From positions 43,261 to 107,260 of the forward strand of contig CAIKCJ010000049.1 in assembly GCA_903825945.1 (NCBI GenBank): DNA of 64,000 nucleotides, given 5' to 3'. Positions 43,982 through 52,436 of this stretch are shown piece after piece; position 1 is the stretch's first letter; every line of letters begins with the position of its first letter. The notes under the pieces are model-generated. The model was given only the letters and a program-made list of their open reading frames with translations. It was not told where the DNA came from and did not search any database. Origin of the DNA: an uncultured Actinomycetes bacterium. Its GTDB lineage: Bacteria > Actinomycetota > Actinomycetes > Nanopelagicales > Nanopelagicaceae. The position numbers and the translations under genes were made by a program.

Positions 43982-44905
43982 CTAGCCAACCATCTCGCGG
44001 TCGATCGCACTGTCACTGTGAGTGCATGCCCGATTAGCTTCGATTGAGCTGCAAGGTTCGCAGAGCAAAATTAAGCTGTGACAGGTCACAGTTGCACAGT
44101 TATAGAACTGCTTGGTCGGACTCTTGCATTGTTCGCACTCGCCAATTGTTTTGGTCTCATCACTAAAATCTATAGTCATGCGAGCATCAAAGGTGTAGAG
44201 CGAACCTTCCCACAAACTATCGTCGCCAAATTTATTTCCATAGCGAACGATGCCGCCATCGATTTGGTACACCTCTTGGAAGCCGCGTTTGACCATAACC
44301 GCTGACAGAATTTCACATCGAATTCCACCCGTACAGTATGTAACGATCGGCTTATCTTTTAGATGGTCGAACTTGCCTGATTCGATCTCGCCGATGAAAT
44401 CGCGGCTAGTCTCGACATCTGGAACAAGGGCGTTCTTGAACTTACCGATCTTGGCTTCAAATGCATTTCTGCCATCAAAAAAGACAACGTCGTCGCCTCG
44501 TTCTTCTACGAGCTTATCGACGGCCCATGGCTTGAGATGAACTCCGCCATTGACGACTCCATTCTCATCAACTTCAACCTCGTGTGGAGCGCCGAATGCA
44601 ACAAGCTCGGATTTCACTTTGATACTTAAACGAGGGAATTCATCACCCGTTCCATCAGACCACTTGAAATCAATCTTCTTAAATCCTGGATATTTCTTAG
44701 TCGCACTGACATATTTTTTGAGAGCACTCATGTCTCCGCCGAGGGTTCCATTGATTCCACTCTTTGCAATAATTACTCGCCCCTTGAGCCCGAGGCTCGA
44801 TGCAAGTTGTTGCTGCCACATCATGATTGCCTCTGGATCATGCAACGGGGTGAAGCCGTAGAAGAGAATTACTTTTTGTAGCTCACCATTGATCCGGGTT
44901 TCCAT
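43982..44905 (-). CDS. trhO: tRNA uridine(34) hydroxylase (rhodanese family)
   Basis: O2-dependent hydroxylation of U34 in tRNA on the way to 5-(carboxy)methoxyuridine. 307 residues: an N-terminal acylphosphatase-like domain ([25 protein letters not shown]), a rhodanese domain with active-site [12 protein letters not shown], and a C-terminal Cys-rich segment ([25 protein letters not shown]) that may bind metal. These are the features of YceA/TrhO. The start is supported by TAGAAT six bases upstream. It is a monocistronic, housekeeping modification gene. Confidence 0.93.
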   Translation of the reverse strand: METRINGELQKVILFYGFTPLHDPEAIMMWQQQLASSLGLKGRVIIAKSGINGTLGGDMSALKKYVSATKKYPGFKKIDFKWSDGTGDEFPRLSIKVKSELVAFGAPHEVEVDENGVVNGGVHLKPWAVDKLVEERGDDVVFFDGRNAFEAKIGKFKNALVPDVETSRDFIGEIESGKFDHLKDKPIVTYCTGGIRCEILSAVMVKRGFQEVYQIDGGIVRYGNKFGDDSLWEGSLYTFDARMTIDFSDETKTIGECEQCKSPTKQFYNCATVTCHSLILLCEPCSSIEANRACTHSDSAIDREMVG

Positions 44906-44921
44906 GCCCTAATTCTAACGA

Positions 44922-45230
44922 TTATTTTTCTGGGTTAAATCCCCGTCGGCCCCAGTAAACCCAGAGCACAAGCGTGCTCAGAATGAGAGCAAAGCCAAAT
45001 AGCAAGTCTTCTAGCGGAGCCCCTGCTAGGCGAGCCCCGAGAATTGTGTGGCTGCTATATATGACGATATCTCTGGAGGTCAGCCACCAGTTGGTCAGGA
45101 GTTGGAAGGGAAGCAGGATTGCGTAGCTTGTCCAAAACGCTTTACGAGTAACCAATCTGGTTTTCACAACGAATAAATCAAGTACGAGAGCGAGTGCAAC
45201 CGCAGTGAGGGCAAGGGCAGTGTAGGTCAC
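44922..45230 (-). CDS. crtYd: lycopene cyclase subunit, CrtYd type
   Basis: 102 residues, three transmembrane helices; one half of the heterodimeric lycopene cyclase of Actinobacteria. Family motifs are LLTNWWLTSRDIV and LAGAPLEDLLFGFALI (the P-x-E-D-x-x-F motif). Together with its partner it should cyclise lycopene ends, giving beta-carotene or, in the CrtYe/Yf version, act on C50 carotenoids; the sequence alone does not decide. It overlaps the partner gene by 4 nt. No other carotenoid gene lies in the window. A remnant of a second copy lies at 33829-33963. Confidence 0.88.
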   Translation of the reverse strand: MTYTALALTAVALALVLDLFVVKTRLVTRKAFWTSYAILLPFQLLTNWWLTSRDIVIYSSHTILGARLAGAPLEDLLFGFALILSTLVLWVYWGRRGFNPEK

Positions 45231-45580
45231 TGGTGATCGCCCCCTAGATTCTTCTCATCCCCAATGGTCCAGTGAGGTCTGCGTTTTCGTACAGCCTCGA
45301 TCGTCATGATCGCCGCAATCGGGACGATAATGAAGAATAGGTATTCCTCGATTGGAATGTGAAATGGTCCATAGAGCCCAAGTATTTGGGCGGGATCAAA
45401 GCTCCACTGCTTGCGTGAAATCGCGTACGCATCCCACGCGATAAAAAAAAGCGCAGTCGGGGTGATGGTGAGGATGAGGCGATTTACTTGGCGTAGCACT
45501 TTAATTTTGAGAAATATTTCCAGCCAAAAGGAACCAAGAATCGTAAAGACGAGCATCGCCAGATAACCCGCATGCAACAT
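45227..45580 (-). CDS. crtYc: lycopene cyclase subunit, CrtYc type
   Basis: 117 residues, three hydrophobic segments; first half of the heterodimeric cyclase. The diagnostic P-x-E-E motif is HIPIEEYLFFIIVPI, preceded by WDAYAISRKQWSFDPAQILG. The C-terminus is charged (VRKRRPHWTIGDEKN). It is translated ahead of crtYd with an ATGA overlap. The promoter is less clear than elsewhere. The gene context (trhO, a DUF1295 protein) gives no further carotenoid enzymes, so precursors must come from genes outside the window. Confidence 0.88.
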   Translation of the reverse strand: MLHAGYLAMLVFTILGSFWLEIFLKIKVLRQVNRLILTITPTALFFIAWDAYAISRKQWSFDPAQILGLYGPFHIPIEEYLFFIIVPIAAIMTIEAVRKRRPHWTIGDEKNLGGDHQ

Positions 45581-45628
45581 AGTTGGATTCTGCCATGAAA
45601 TCGCTATTGGTTCTGGTTAAATTTATGC

Positions 45629-46438
45629 ATGACCGCACTTAGTCTTGTCATCATTATCTGCGTCGTAATTACCAGCCTTTGCTGGGTTCTATCGCTTATC
45701 ACCCGTGAGCATTCATGGGTCGACCGGATTTGGTCGATTGCACCGATTATTTATCTGTGGGTATTTGCTGGGAAAGCCGATTTGCATAATGTGCGCCTGA
45801 ATGTAATGGCGCTTTTGGTGACCGCCTGGGGGCTTCGCCTCACCTTCAACTTTGCGCGAAAAGGTGGATACAGCGGCATGGAGGATTACCGCTGGGAAGT
45901 CCTGCGTAACTCCATGAAAGAGTGGCAGTTTGCGCTCTTCAATATTTTCTTCATTTCGATCTATCAAAATATTCTGATCATGCTTATCGCTCTGCCTGCA
46001 TGGAACGCTTACCAGCACCAGGGTAAGAAATTTGGACCGTGGGAGCTCTTCTTTTCAATCGGCTTTATCGCGCTCCTTGTCGGAGAGACGATTGCAGACC
46101 AGCAGCAATGGAATTTCCAGCAAGATAAGAAGGCCATGAAAGAGGCGGGGATAAGCCCAAAAGTTGGCTTCCTTCAGACTGGCTCATTTAAGTACTCACG
46201 CCACCCAAATTACTTTTACGAGCAGGCTCAGTGGTGGGTTCTATTCTTCATTGGCGCAGTATCGGCGGGATCAATTCTGCAATGGACTCTGGTCGGGCCA
46301 GTGTTGCTAACAATCCTCTTCGTAGGATCTACAAACTTTACAGAGAAGCTCTCGCTGGCTAAATATCCTGAGTATGCGGATTACCAGAAGAGCACCTCTG
46401 CCGTAATTCCGTTCTTTAGCAAGAAGCGAAGAGCCTAA
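45629..46438 (+). CDS. DUF1295 (steroid 5-alpha-reductase-like) membrane protein
   Basis: 269 residues with about seven transmembrane segments. It ends with the membrane methyltransferase/reductase-like signature KYSRHPNYFYEQAQWWVLFF and YPEYADYQKSTSAVIPFF, typical of the DUF1295 family. The N-terminal WVDRIWSIAPIIY and AWGLRLTFNFARKGGYSGMEDYRW also match. Family members are NADPH-dependent reductase-like, but bacterial substrates are unknown. -10 TAAATT lies five bases before the ATG. It is divergent from crtYc, with 48 bp between. Confidence 0.82.
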   Translation: MTALSLVIIICVVITSLCWVLSLITREHSWVDRIWSIAPIIYLWVFAGKADLHNVRLNVMALLVTAWGLRLTFNFARKGGYSGMEDYRWEVLRNSMKEWQFALFNIFFISIYQNILIMLIALPAWNAYQHQGKKFGPWELFFSIGFIALLVGETIADQQQWNFQQDKKAMKEAGISPKVGFLQTGSFKYSRHPNYFYEQAQWWVLFFIGAVSAGSILQWTLVGPVLLTILFVGSTNFTEKLSLAKYPEYADYQKSTSAVIPFFSKKRRA

Positions 46439-46447
46439 AAAACCTAA

Positions 46448-46477
46448 CTAGTTTAAGTTTCAACTAGATGCTATAGT
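46448..46477 (+). promoter_or_regulatory. inverted repeat over the -35 region of the dioxygenase gene
   Basis: CTAGTT (46448-46453) and AACTAG (46462-46467), 8 bp apart, lie just before -10 TATAGT (46472-46477), which ends 6 nt before the ATG at 46484. A repressor bound here would cover the -35 region. Operator function is inferred. Confidence 0.45.
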
Positions 46478-46483
46478 CTGGGC

Positions 46484-47254
46484 ATGTCACTGACTCCAGC
46501 TCTCTATATCGGCCATGGTGCGCCGCCATTGCTGGATGATCCAATCTGGAGCGGTCAGCTCGAGAATTGGGCAACGACGCTAGAGAAACCAAACGCCATT
46601 CTTATTGTGAGTGCGCACTGGGAATCTGCGCCATTGACTTTGGGTACAACGACAACAGGAACTCCACTTATTTATGACTTTGGTGGCTTTGCTCCTAAGT
46701 TTTACAACCTCCAATATCACGCGCCTGGCGCACCTGAGCTTGCTGCTCGCGTCAAAGCTTTGATCGGCCAGCCAGTGACAGAGCAACCCAATCGAGGACT
46801 CGATCACGGCGCATATGTACCGCTCCTGAAGATGTATCCAGATGCAGATATTCCAGTCTTGCAAATGTCGATTCCTACATTTGATCCCGAAAAACTATTT
46901 GCACTCGGCAAACAACTAGCACCGCTTCGTGAAGAAGGGGTCATGATTATCGGCAGCGGATTCTTAACTCATGGCTTGCCTTTTATTCGCGACTGGAGCA
47001 TTGACGCAACTCCACCCGGATGGTCTGCTGAATTTGACCTCTGGGCCAAGGAATCACTCGATCGCGGAGCCATTGATGAGCTCATGGATTACAAATCGCG
47101 AGCACCTGGCATGCCTTACGCTCACCCAACTGTTGAACACTTCGCCCCAATTTTTATTACTCTCGGCGCAGCATCTCAAGCTGATGTAGCGCCGACTACA
47201 ACCATTGATGGATATTGGATGGGACTTTCCAAGCGCTCATTTCAGGTTGCCTAA
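46484..47254 (+). CDS. class III extradiol (LigB/YgiD-type) ring-cleavage dioxygenase
   Basis: 256 residues of the 4,5-DOPA extradiol dioxygenase-like family, opening catechol rings with a mononuclear metal centre. Metal and catalytic His residues are in YIGHGAPPLLDD, IVSAHWES, RGLDHGAYVPLL, and GSGFLTHGLPF. The real substrate in bacteria of this family is often unknown; an aromatic degradation or detoxification role is plausible. The start and leaderless promoter are clear, and an inverted repeat overlaps the promoter. Confidence 0.87.
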   Translation: MSLTPALYIGHGAPPLLDDPIWSGQLENWATTLEKPNAILIVSAHWESAPLTLGTTTTGTPLIYDFGGFAPKFYNLQYHAPGAPELAARVKALIGQPVTEQPNRGLDHGAYVPLLKMYPDADIPVLQMSIPTFDPEKLFALGKQLAPLREEGVMIIGSGFLTHGLPFIRDWSIDATPPGWSAEFDLWAKESLDRGAIDELMDYKSRAPGMPYAHPTVEHFAPIFITLGAASQADVAPTTTIDGYWMGLSKRSFQVA

Positions 47255-47307
47255 GCAACTTTCGCACCAGTCAAGGTGATTACTGCCTCCGTTGTTAGAC
47301 TTCCAGA

Positions 47308-48207
47308 ATGGAACAGCAGCGAAGTAAAAGTTGGCTCCCTGGCTTTATAGCCCTAGGGATTATTTGGGGAAGCTCATTTCTATTTATCAAATGGGGTTTG
47401 CTCTCGCTAACGTCGCTGGGAGTGGCATTTCTGCGTTGCAGCATTGGCGGTCTAACTCTCTTACTATTCGCACTTCTGACGAAATCCAAGCTCCCCAACA
47501 AGGTGATCGAATGGTTTCACATCGCTGTCGTGGCGCTCTTCCTTAATGCGCTGCCGGGCTTTCTTTTCGCTTATGGCGAGACCCATGTCAGTAGCGTTAT
47601 GGCAGGACTTCTCAATGCCACAACTCCATTAATGACAGTTCTCGTAATCTCTCTCGCCTTTCGTGAGCAGCGCGTGAATATCAACCAGGGGATCGGTGTG
47701 GCCATTGGTTTCGCGGGAATTGTCCTCGTAACGGGAGTTTTGACAGGCCTAAGCGCGAACGATTGGCACGGAATTTTGGCGCTGCTGGGAGCGACTCTTT
47801 GTTATGGAATTTCTATGCCGTATTCCAAGAGATTCGTCAGCAAGCTTGATTATTCAGCTACCGCACTTGCCGCTACTCAAGTGAGCTGTGCTGCGATTTT
47901 GCTGGCACCTTGTGCACTGCTCGGCGGAATTACTCATGGATCATGGAACAGTAAATCGATTATTGGCATGCTCGCACTCGGAGCAATCGGCACCGGATTT
48001 GCCTACATTCTCAACTTCCATACAATCCGGGCAGCTGGTAGCGCAGTGGCAAGTACAGTCACATTTATTACACCTGTGGTTGCAACATTTCTGGGTATTT
48101 GGTTGCTCAAAGAGAAATTCTCGTACACCCAGGTAATTGGCGGCCTTCTCGTCTTTGCATCAGCAGGGCTCGTTCAGAAGCGCGTGCAGATTTTTAAGCG
48201 TGGCTAG
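47308..48207 (+). CDS. EamA/DMT-family transporter
   Basis: 299 residues, ten transmembrane helices in two EamA repeats: GIIWGSSFLFIKWGLLSL at the start and GAIGTGFAYILNFHTIRAAGS in the second half, with P-V-V-A helix VTFITPVVATFLGIW. Drug/metabolite transporters of this type usually export amino acids, metabolites or drugs. Nothing in the context identifies a substrate. TAGACT ends 6 nt before the ATG. The next gene follows after 13 bp with its own -10 inside this gene's end. Confidence 0.85.
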   Translation: MEQQRSKSWLPGFIALGIIWGSSFLFIKWGLLSLTSLGVAFLRCSIGGLTLLLFALLTKSKLPNKVIEWFHIAVVALFLNALPGFLFAYGETHVSSVMAGLLNATTPLMTVLVISLAFREQRVNINQGIGVAIGFAGIVLVTGVLTGLSANDWHGILALLGATLCYGISMPYSKRFVSKLDYSATALAATQVSCAAILLAPCALLGGITHGSWNSKSIIGMLALGAIGTGFAYILNFHTIRAAGSAVASTVTFITPVVATFLGIWLLKEKFSYTQVIGGLLVFASAGLVQKRVQIFKRG

Positions 48208-48220
48208 TTATGATGGCTCT

Positions 48221-48796
48221 ATGAAATTTCCGGCTCCGCTAGCTAATAAAGTTCCGGCTATCACAGCTGGATTCTGGGTGACGAAGATTTTGACTACGGC
48301 AATGGGCGAAGATGCTTCGGATTTCTTGGTACATAGACTCGGCAACTCGCCAGCAGTGCTCACCGGACTTGCAGTTTTTTGTATCTCGCTTTACCTTCAA
48401 TTTAAGGCCTCACGCTTCAATCGCTGGATTTACTGGTTCGCAGTTTCCATGGTGAGTGTGTTTGGAACTATGGCGGCAGATGTTCTCCATATTGGCCTCG
48501 GAATTCCATACAGCGTATCTGCGGCCGCATTCCTCGTAACTCTGATTGCGAGCTTCTATATCTGGAAGCGAGTTGAGGGAACTATCTCGATCTCATCCAT
48601 CACTACAACCAGGCGCGAACTTTTCTACTGGGCGACGGTCTTGGCTACCTTCGCGCTAGGTACGGCTGCGGGGGATATGACTGCACGTACCTGGAACTGG
48701 GGTTTTGTCTCATCTGGTTTCATTTTTGCAGTGTTGTTTCTATTGCCGGGGCTTGCCTATAAGGCTATGGTTCACCAGCACTCGTTCTTACCGTGA
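48221..48796 (+). CDS. COG4705/DUF347-type membrane protein
   Basis: 191 residues, six to seven transmembrane helices. The N-terminal NKVPAITAGFWVTKILTTAMG and the repeated version RELFYWATVLATFALGTAAGD show two related halves with a G-E/D motif, characteristic of the uncharacterised COG4705/DUF347 family. The start at 48221 is chosen because TATGAT ends six bases upstream; a longer frame back to 48137 overlaps the transporter gene. The function is unknown. Confidence 0.75.
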   Translation: MKFPAPLANKVPAITAGFWVTKILTTAMGEDASDFLVHRLGNSPAVLTGLAVFCISLYLQFKASRFNRWIYWFAVSMVSVFGTMAADVLHIGLGIPYSVSAAAFLVTLIASFYIWKRVEGTISISSITTTRRELFYWATVLATFALGTAAGDMTARTWNWGFVSSGFIFAVLFLLPGLAYKAMVHQHSFLP

Positions 48797-48841
48797 TGAT
48801 CGTCATTATGGTCAGGTTCAGCAAGAGTAAGGATTCTGCAG

Positions 48842-49282
48842 ATGCCTAGATCCCAAAAAATCAAGCCATTTCTCTGGTTCGATAACAACCTTGAAGAAGC
48901 GATCGCTTTCTACAAAACGGTATTTCCTGAACTAGAGGTGCACTCGATCAATCCGATGATGGGTGAATTTTCAATCTTCGGGCAAGAATTTCTTGCTCTC
49001 AATGGTGGCCCGCAATTCCCATTTACTGAAGCAGTATCTTTCTTCATTACGTGTACTGATCAGAATGAGATCGACTATTACTGGAGCGCCCTCACCGAAG
49101 GTGGATCAGAGGGCCGTTGTGGCTGGCTCAAGGATAAATTTGGGCTCTCATGGCAGGTTGTGCCTGCCGAGCTAGGCGCTCATATCGGCAATACTGATCC
49201 CGAAAAGTCGGCGTATGCGATGAACGCCATGATGCAGATGAATAAGTTTGTTATTGCAGATCTCTACTCCGAAACAGATTGA
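48842..49282 (+). CDS. PhnB-like VOC superfamily protein
   Basis: 146 residues of the glyoxalase/VOC fold, PhnB subgroup: KIKPFLWFDNNLEEAIAFYK at the start, LALNGGPQFPFTEAVSFFIT, and the typical end WLKDKFGLSWQVVPAELG. Residues expected to bind a metal in true glyoxalases are only partly present, as usual in PhnB-like proteins. The enzymatic role is unknown. The terminal MMQMNKFVIADLYSE follows the family. The gene is convergent with the thiamine permease, with one base between the stops. Confidence 0.85.
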   Translation: MPRSQKIKPFLWFDNNLEEAIAFYKTVFPELEVHSINPMMGEFSIFGQEFLALNGGPQFPFTEAVSFFITCTDQNEIDYYWSALTEGGSEGRCGWLKDKFGLSWQVVPAELGAHIGNTDPEKSAYAMNAMMQMNKFVIADLYSETD

Positions 49283-49283
49283 T

Positions 49284-50849
49284 TTAGAGGCGATCTCTCT
49301 TAAGCGAGTAAAAGTCCACGGCAAAAGTAATCATGGCAGTCAGCACAACAAGTAGCGCACTAGCTGCCATTGCCATTCCGAAGTTAAGGGCACCGGGCCG
49401 CGAGATTAGTCGATAGAGCAGGGTAGGTAGCGTGGCTTGGTCGCCATAGGCAAGAAAATTAGCCGCACCAAACTCGCCAATCGAGATGACCACCGCATAG
49501 CCCAGAGATACAAGAATTGGCCGCATGAGAAGTGGTCGTTCGATATACCACCAGTATTGGAAACGATCTGCGCCATCCGTAGTCGCTAGATTCCCAATAT
49601 CTTCGCTGATCGCACGCTGGCTAGGCGTGACAATCTGAACAACGAGTGGAATCAAGAGAATGGATTGCGCAATCGAAGTGACTAGCCAACTCTGGCGAAA
49701 TGGAAATACCCCATAGGTGAATGTAACTAAATAACCTAGCCCCAGGGCCACTGTAGAGATACCGACTGGAATGCGATACAAAGTGAGCAGAAGCAGAGAT
49801 CGCTTGGCACTCGCAAGATAAAGGCCGATGCCCATCGCAATACACGTGCTTATAGCTGCATTACGCAGACTGTTGAGCGTGGCTTCTCCAATTGAGATGC
49901 TCAGAGTATTGCGTGCCCCAAAGCTATCTAGGTGAAGGAAATTGCCGAGACCGATGCCTGAAGGGCTATGGAAAGCATGGTTCAAAATATCTGCAATCGG
50001 CCAGAGAACCACGAATCCTGCTATCACTAAAGAGAACAGGGTGACTGGCAACTCCCTTCGCGTACTACGAAGACGTGAGCGGCTATTGGCAAGGCCAGAA
50101 GCGAAGGAATTCTTCTGACTCATAAAAATCAAAACTGTAAGAGTGAGCAGGGATTGCAGAATTACATAACTAGCGGCTTTTGGCAGGTTAAGAATTTGGG
50201 TTGCAGAAGAATAGATTTCGGTTTCAAGTGAGTGCAAGCGCCCGCCACCAATGATGAGAACAAGTCCAAAATTGGCTGTGCAATATAAGAAGATGAGAAG
50301 CGCCGCAGATTTATATGCATTGCTCAATGCAAAAATTGTGACCGAGAAGAAAGTTCGTAACTTACCCGCGCCATCTAATCGTGCAGCTTCCTCGATATCT
50401 GGATCCAGGCCAATCCAAGCTGTGCCAATTATTCGAGATGCAAAACCGTAGTTCATAAAAACATTTGCGAAGAGCAAACTAAAAGTTAGAGCTCCAGTCA
50501 TCATAGATTTGATGCCAATTGCCACAACTATGGTTGGCAGAATAAACGGAACTACAATCAAAGAGGCAATTACTTTCGATCCAAGAAAATGTGATCTGTA
50601 GAGAGCGTACGCGGTAGGTGTAGCTAGAAGGAGCGAAATCAGAGTAGAGGCAGCCGCTTGCCAGAACGTAAACCAGAGCACATGCAGCGCCTGACTACTG
50701 GTGATCGATTGCAACGACTGACTGTTAATACCCAGCGAGATGATTCTTATGAGCGGTTGGTAAAAGAAGATTGCGATAAAGAGCGCTGGTGCTAACTGCG
50801 CAACAGGCAATCGCTGTTTCTTAGCCAAAAATGACCGCCCACTGCGCAA
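49284..50849 (-). CDS. thiP: thiamine ABC importer permease (ThiP-like)
   Basis: 521 residues if begun at the TTG at 50849, or 514 from a TTG at 50828, which overlaps the thiB stop by only 8 nt; neither has a strong SD. About twelve transmembrane helices in two permease halves, with EAA loops DIEEAARLDGAGKLRTFFSV and DGADRFQYWWYIERPLLMRP. It follows a binding protein under a TPP riboswitch, so thiamine or a thiamine precursor is the substrate. No thiQ ATPase gene is adjacent, so the ATPase must come from elsewhere. Confidence 0.85.
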   Translation of the reverse strand: MRSGRSFLAKKQRLPVAQLAPALFIAIFFYQPLIRIISLGINSQSLQSITSSQALHVLWFTFWQAAASTLISLLLATPTAYALYRSHFLGSKVIASLIVVPFILPTIVVAIGIKSMMTGALTFSLLFANVFMNYGFASRIIGTAWIGLDPDIEEAARLDGAGKLRTFFSVTIFALSNAYKSAALLIFLYCTANFGLVLIIGGGRLHSLETEIYSSATQILNLPKAASYVILQSLLTLTVLIFMSQKNSFASGLANSRSRLRSTRRELPVTLFSLVIAGFVVLWPIADILNHAFHSPSGIGLGNFLHLDSFGARNTLSISIGEATLNSLRNAAISTCIAMGIGLYLASAKRSLLLLTLYRIPVGISTVALGLGYLVTFTYGVFPFRQSWLVTSIAQSILLIPLVVQIVTPSQRAISEDIGNLATTDGADRFQYWWYIERPLLMRPILVSLGYAVVISIGEFGAANFLAYGDQATLPTLLYRLISRPGALNFGMAMAASALLVVLTAMITFAVDFYSLKRDRL

Positions 50850-51813
50850 GCCATGAAGAGCGGTTCTTATTGAAATCTAAGTGATCCCCATATGTTTTGG
50901 CTGCGGTTTGTGTGTATTTCACCCAATCTGATGGGACAGGGGTCCCACTCACGACGGGATACATATACATAGTGGTTGGGAATGTCTTCTGGAAATCAGG
51001 GGAAAGCAGGAACTTGATGAGAGCTTTTGCACCGGCGGGATTATGTGCACCCTGGAGCACTCCTACATATTCATTCTGGCGAAAACAACCGTCAAGGATG
51101 CTGGCGGTTTGTGATTGACCATTAGCGCGAATTTCATCTGCTGGCGAGGTGCCGTAACTCAGAACTACAGGGTAAGCCCCCTTGCCACTCGATCCAGAAA
51201 AATCTGTGTAATAAGCTGCTTCCCAGCCATCATCAACTTTGACATTATTGGTTTTGAGTGATTTCCAATAATTCTGCCAACCGCTCTCGCCAAACTTTTC
51301 AACAGTCGCTGCAAGGAATGAAAGGCCGGTAGAGGAGGTCGCTGGATTTTCAACGACGGTCAGACCTTTATAACTTGGCTTTGTTAAGTCATTGATAGAT
51401 GACGGTGCGGGAATGTTGTGAGCAGCGAACCAGAGCTTGTCATAGTTAAAACAAACATCACCAAAGTCCGTGGCAGTCAGTGAACCAGCGATCAAAGAAT
51501 TAGCGTAAGCCTCTCCGGAGAGCGTGTTGTCGATTCCAAAGACAGCATCAGCAATAGGTGCACCTTTTGTAAGAATGAGTCGATTCGTTAAAGCGCCAGC
51601 ATCACCAGATGAAATAACTTTAAGGTTGTAACCACTCTGCTTTTCAAATTCATTGATCAGTGATTTGCTCATCACAAATGAATCATGCGTAACCAAGGTG
51701 ACATCTTTCGGCTGATTCGAGCCTGCTGTATTAACAGAGATCAACACGACTGCGCTAAGGGCGAGGATTACTGCACCGATTAAAAGCTGTATTTTCTTGC
51801 TGTTTATCTTCAT
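50821..51813 (-). CDS. thiB: thiamine-binding protein of ABC importer
   Basis: 330 residues. The N-terminal segment IQLLIGAVILALSAVVLISV is a signal peptide or membrane anchor without a lipobox. The mature part follows TbpA/ThiB-like sequences: VTLVTHDSFVMSKSLINEFE at its start, GDAGALTNRLIL, FGIDNTLSGEAYA, and FCFNYDKLW-like VCFNYDKLWF. Start ATG 51813 has AAAGGG 6 nt upstream; an upstream TTG at 51828 falls on that SD. Expression is controlled by the TPP riboswitch at 51868-51962, and the SD can pair with CCCTT upstream. Confidence 0.9.
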   Translation of the reverse strand: MKINSKKIQLLIGAVILALSAVVLISVNTAGSNQPKDVTLVTHDSFVMSKSLINEFEKQSGYNLKVISSGDAGALTNRLILTKGAPIADAVFGIDNTLSGEAYANSLIAGSLTATDFGDVCFNYDKLWFAAHNIPAPSSINDLTKPSYKGLTVVENPATSSTGLSFLAATVEKFGESGWQNYWKSLKTNNVKVDDGWEAAYYTDFSGSSGKGAYPVVLSYGTSPADEIRANGQSQTASILDGCFRQNEYVGVLQGAHNPAGAKALIKFLLSPDFQKTFPTTMYMYPVVSGTPVPSDWVKYTQTAAKTYGDHLDFNKNRSSWLAQWAVIFG

Positions 51814-51840
51814 AGTGTGCCCTTTCAACCCCGCGAAGGG
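51814..51840 (-). promoter_or_regulatory. thiB ribosome binding site in a sequestering hairpin
   Basis: On the minus strand CCCTT (51840-51836) can pair with AAGGG of the SD (51824-51820), 6 nt before the thiB ATG. This is a plausible translational expression platform for the riboswitch upstream. Confidence 0.5.
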
Positions 51841-51867
51841 TCAAAGTTTTAGGCACGGGTTGGTTGT

Positions 51868-51962
51868 TACCTGCCTCCCTGCGCTGGCATTACCCAGATC
51901 AGGTTAAGACGGTCGAAGACTCTTTGTCTTCCTCTCAGTCCGGTGCTTGCGAACTCCCGTGG
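51868..51962 (-). promoter_or_regulatory. TPP riboswitch (THI element)
   Basis: On the minus strand the invariant TPP-aptamer blocks are in order: GGAGTTCGC..., GGACTGAGAGG, GACCGTCTTAACCTGATCTG, GGTAATGCCAGCGCAGGGAG. All conserved contacts (CTGAGA and the GATCTGG...GCCAGCGCAGGGA part) are present. It lies about 55 nt upstream of thiB, so import of thiamine is shut off when TPP is abundant. Confidence 0.96.
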
Positions 51963-51992
51963 TAGACCCACTTTAGCGCGTAAACTGGAGTC

Positions 51993-52415
51993 ATGTCTCA
52001 CCAGTTGCCTCGCTCCAAACGCCAGATTTTTTGGGAACGAGCCTGGGCCAGCACAATTGTGCTCTACACATTCGTGGCCACATTCGTCGTATGGAAGACG
52101 CTTGGCAAGTATGGAGTTAATCCCATCGGCTTTTTTGTCGTAGACCTGATCACCTCCTGGCTCTACGGAATTTCGACTGCTCGACTCGTTGTTGCCATAT
52201 TTAAGAAACACCGCCCAGGGGTGAGAAAGTATGGTCTCTATTCAGCTCTTAACTTTGCAATCCCGGATGTATACATCGTTGGGATGGCGCGACATGTTCC
52301 AAGAGATGTTTACCTGGCACTGGCAGGTGTGATTTTGATACTCGGGATCTTCTCGGTCGTCGGAGTCTTGCAGCAGATCAAAGATGGCAAGAAGAGCGAA
52401 GAGAATCATTCATAA
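51993..52415 (+). CDS. multi-pass membrane protein of unknown function
   Basis: 140 residues with four likely transmembrane segments: ASTIVLYTFVATFVVW, GFFVVDLITSWLYGIST, a weaker YSALNFAIPDVYIVGMA, and YLALAGVILILGIFSVVG. Charged loops include KKHRPGVRKYG. No family is recognised. Leaderless start supported by TAAACT six bases before the ATG. The SDR gene follows after 21 bp with its own SD, so the two probably form a short operon. It is divergent from the thiamine riboswitch. Confidence 0.65.
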   Translation: MSHQLPRSKRQIFWERAWASTIVLYTFVATFVVWKTLGKYGVNPIGFFVVDLITSWLYGISTARLVVAIFKKHRPGVRKYGLYSALNFAIPDVYIVGMARHVPRDVYLALAGVILILGIFSVVGVLQQIKDGKKSEENHS

Positions 52416-52436
52416 TCGTAACTAAAAGGAGATGCT

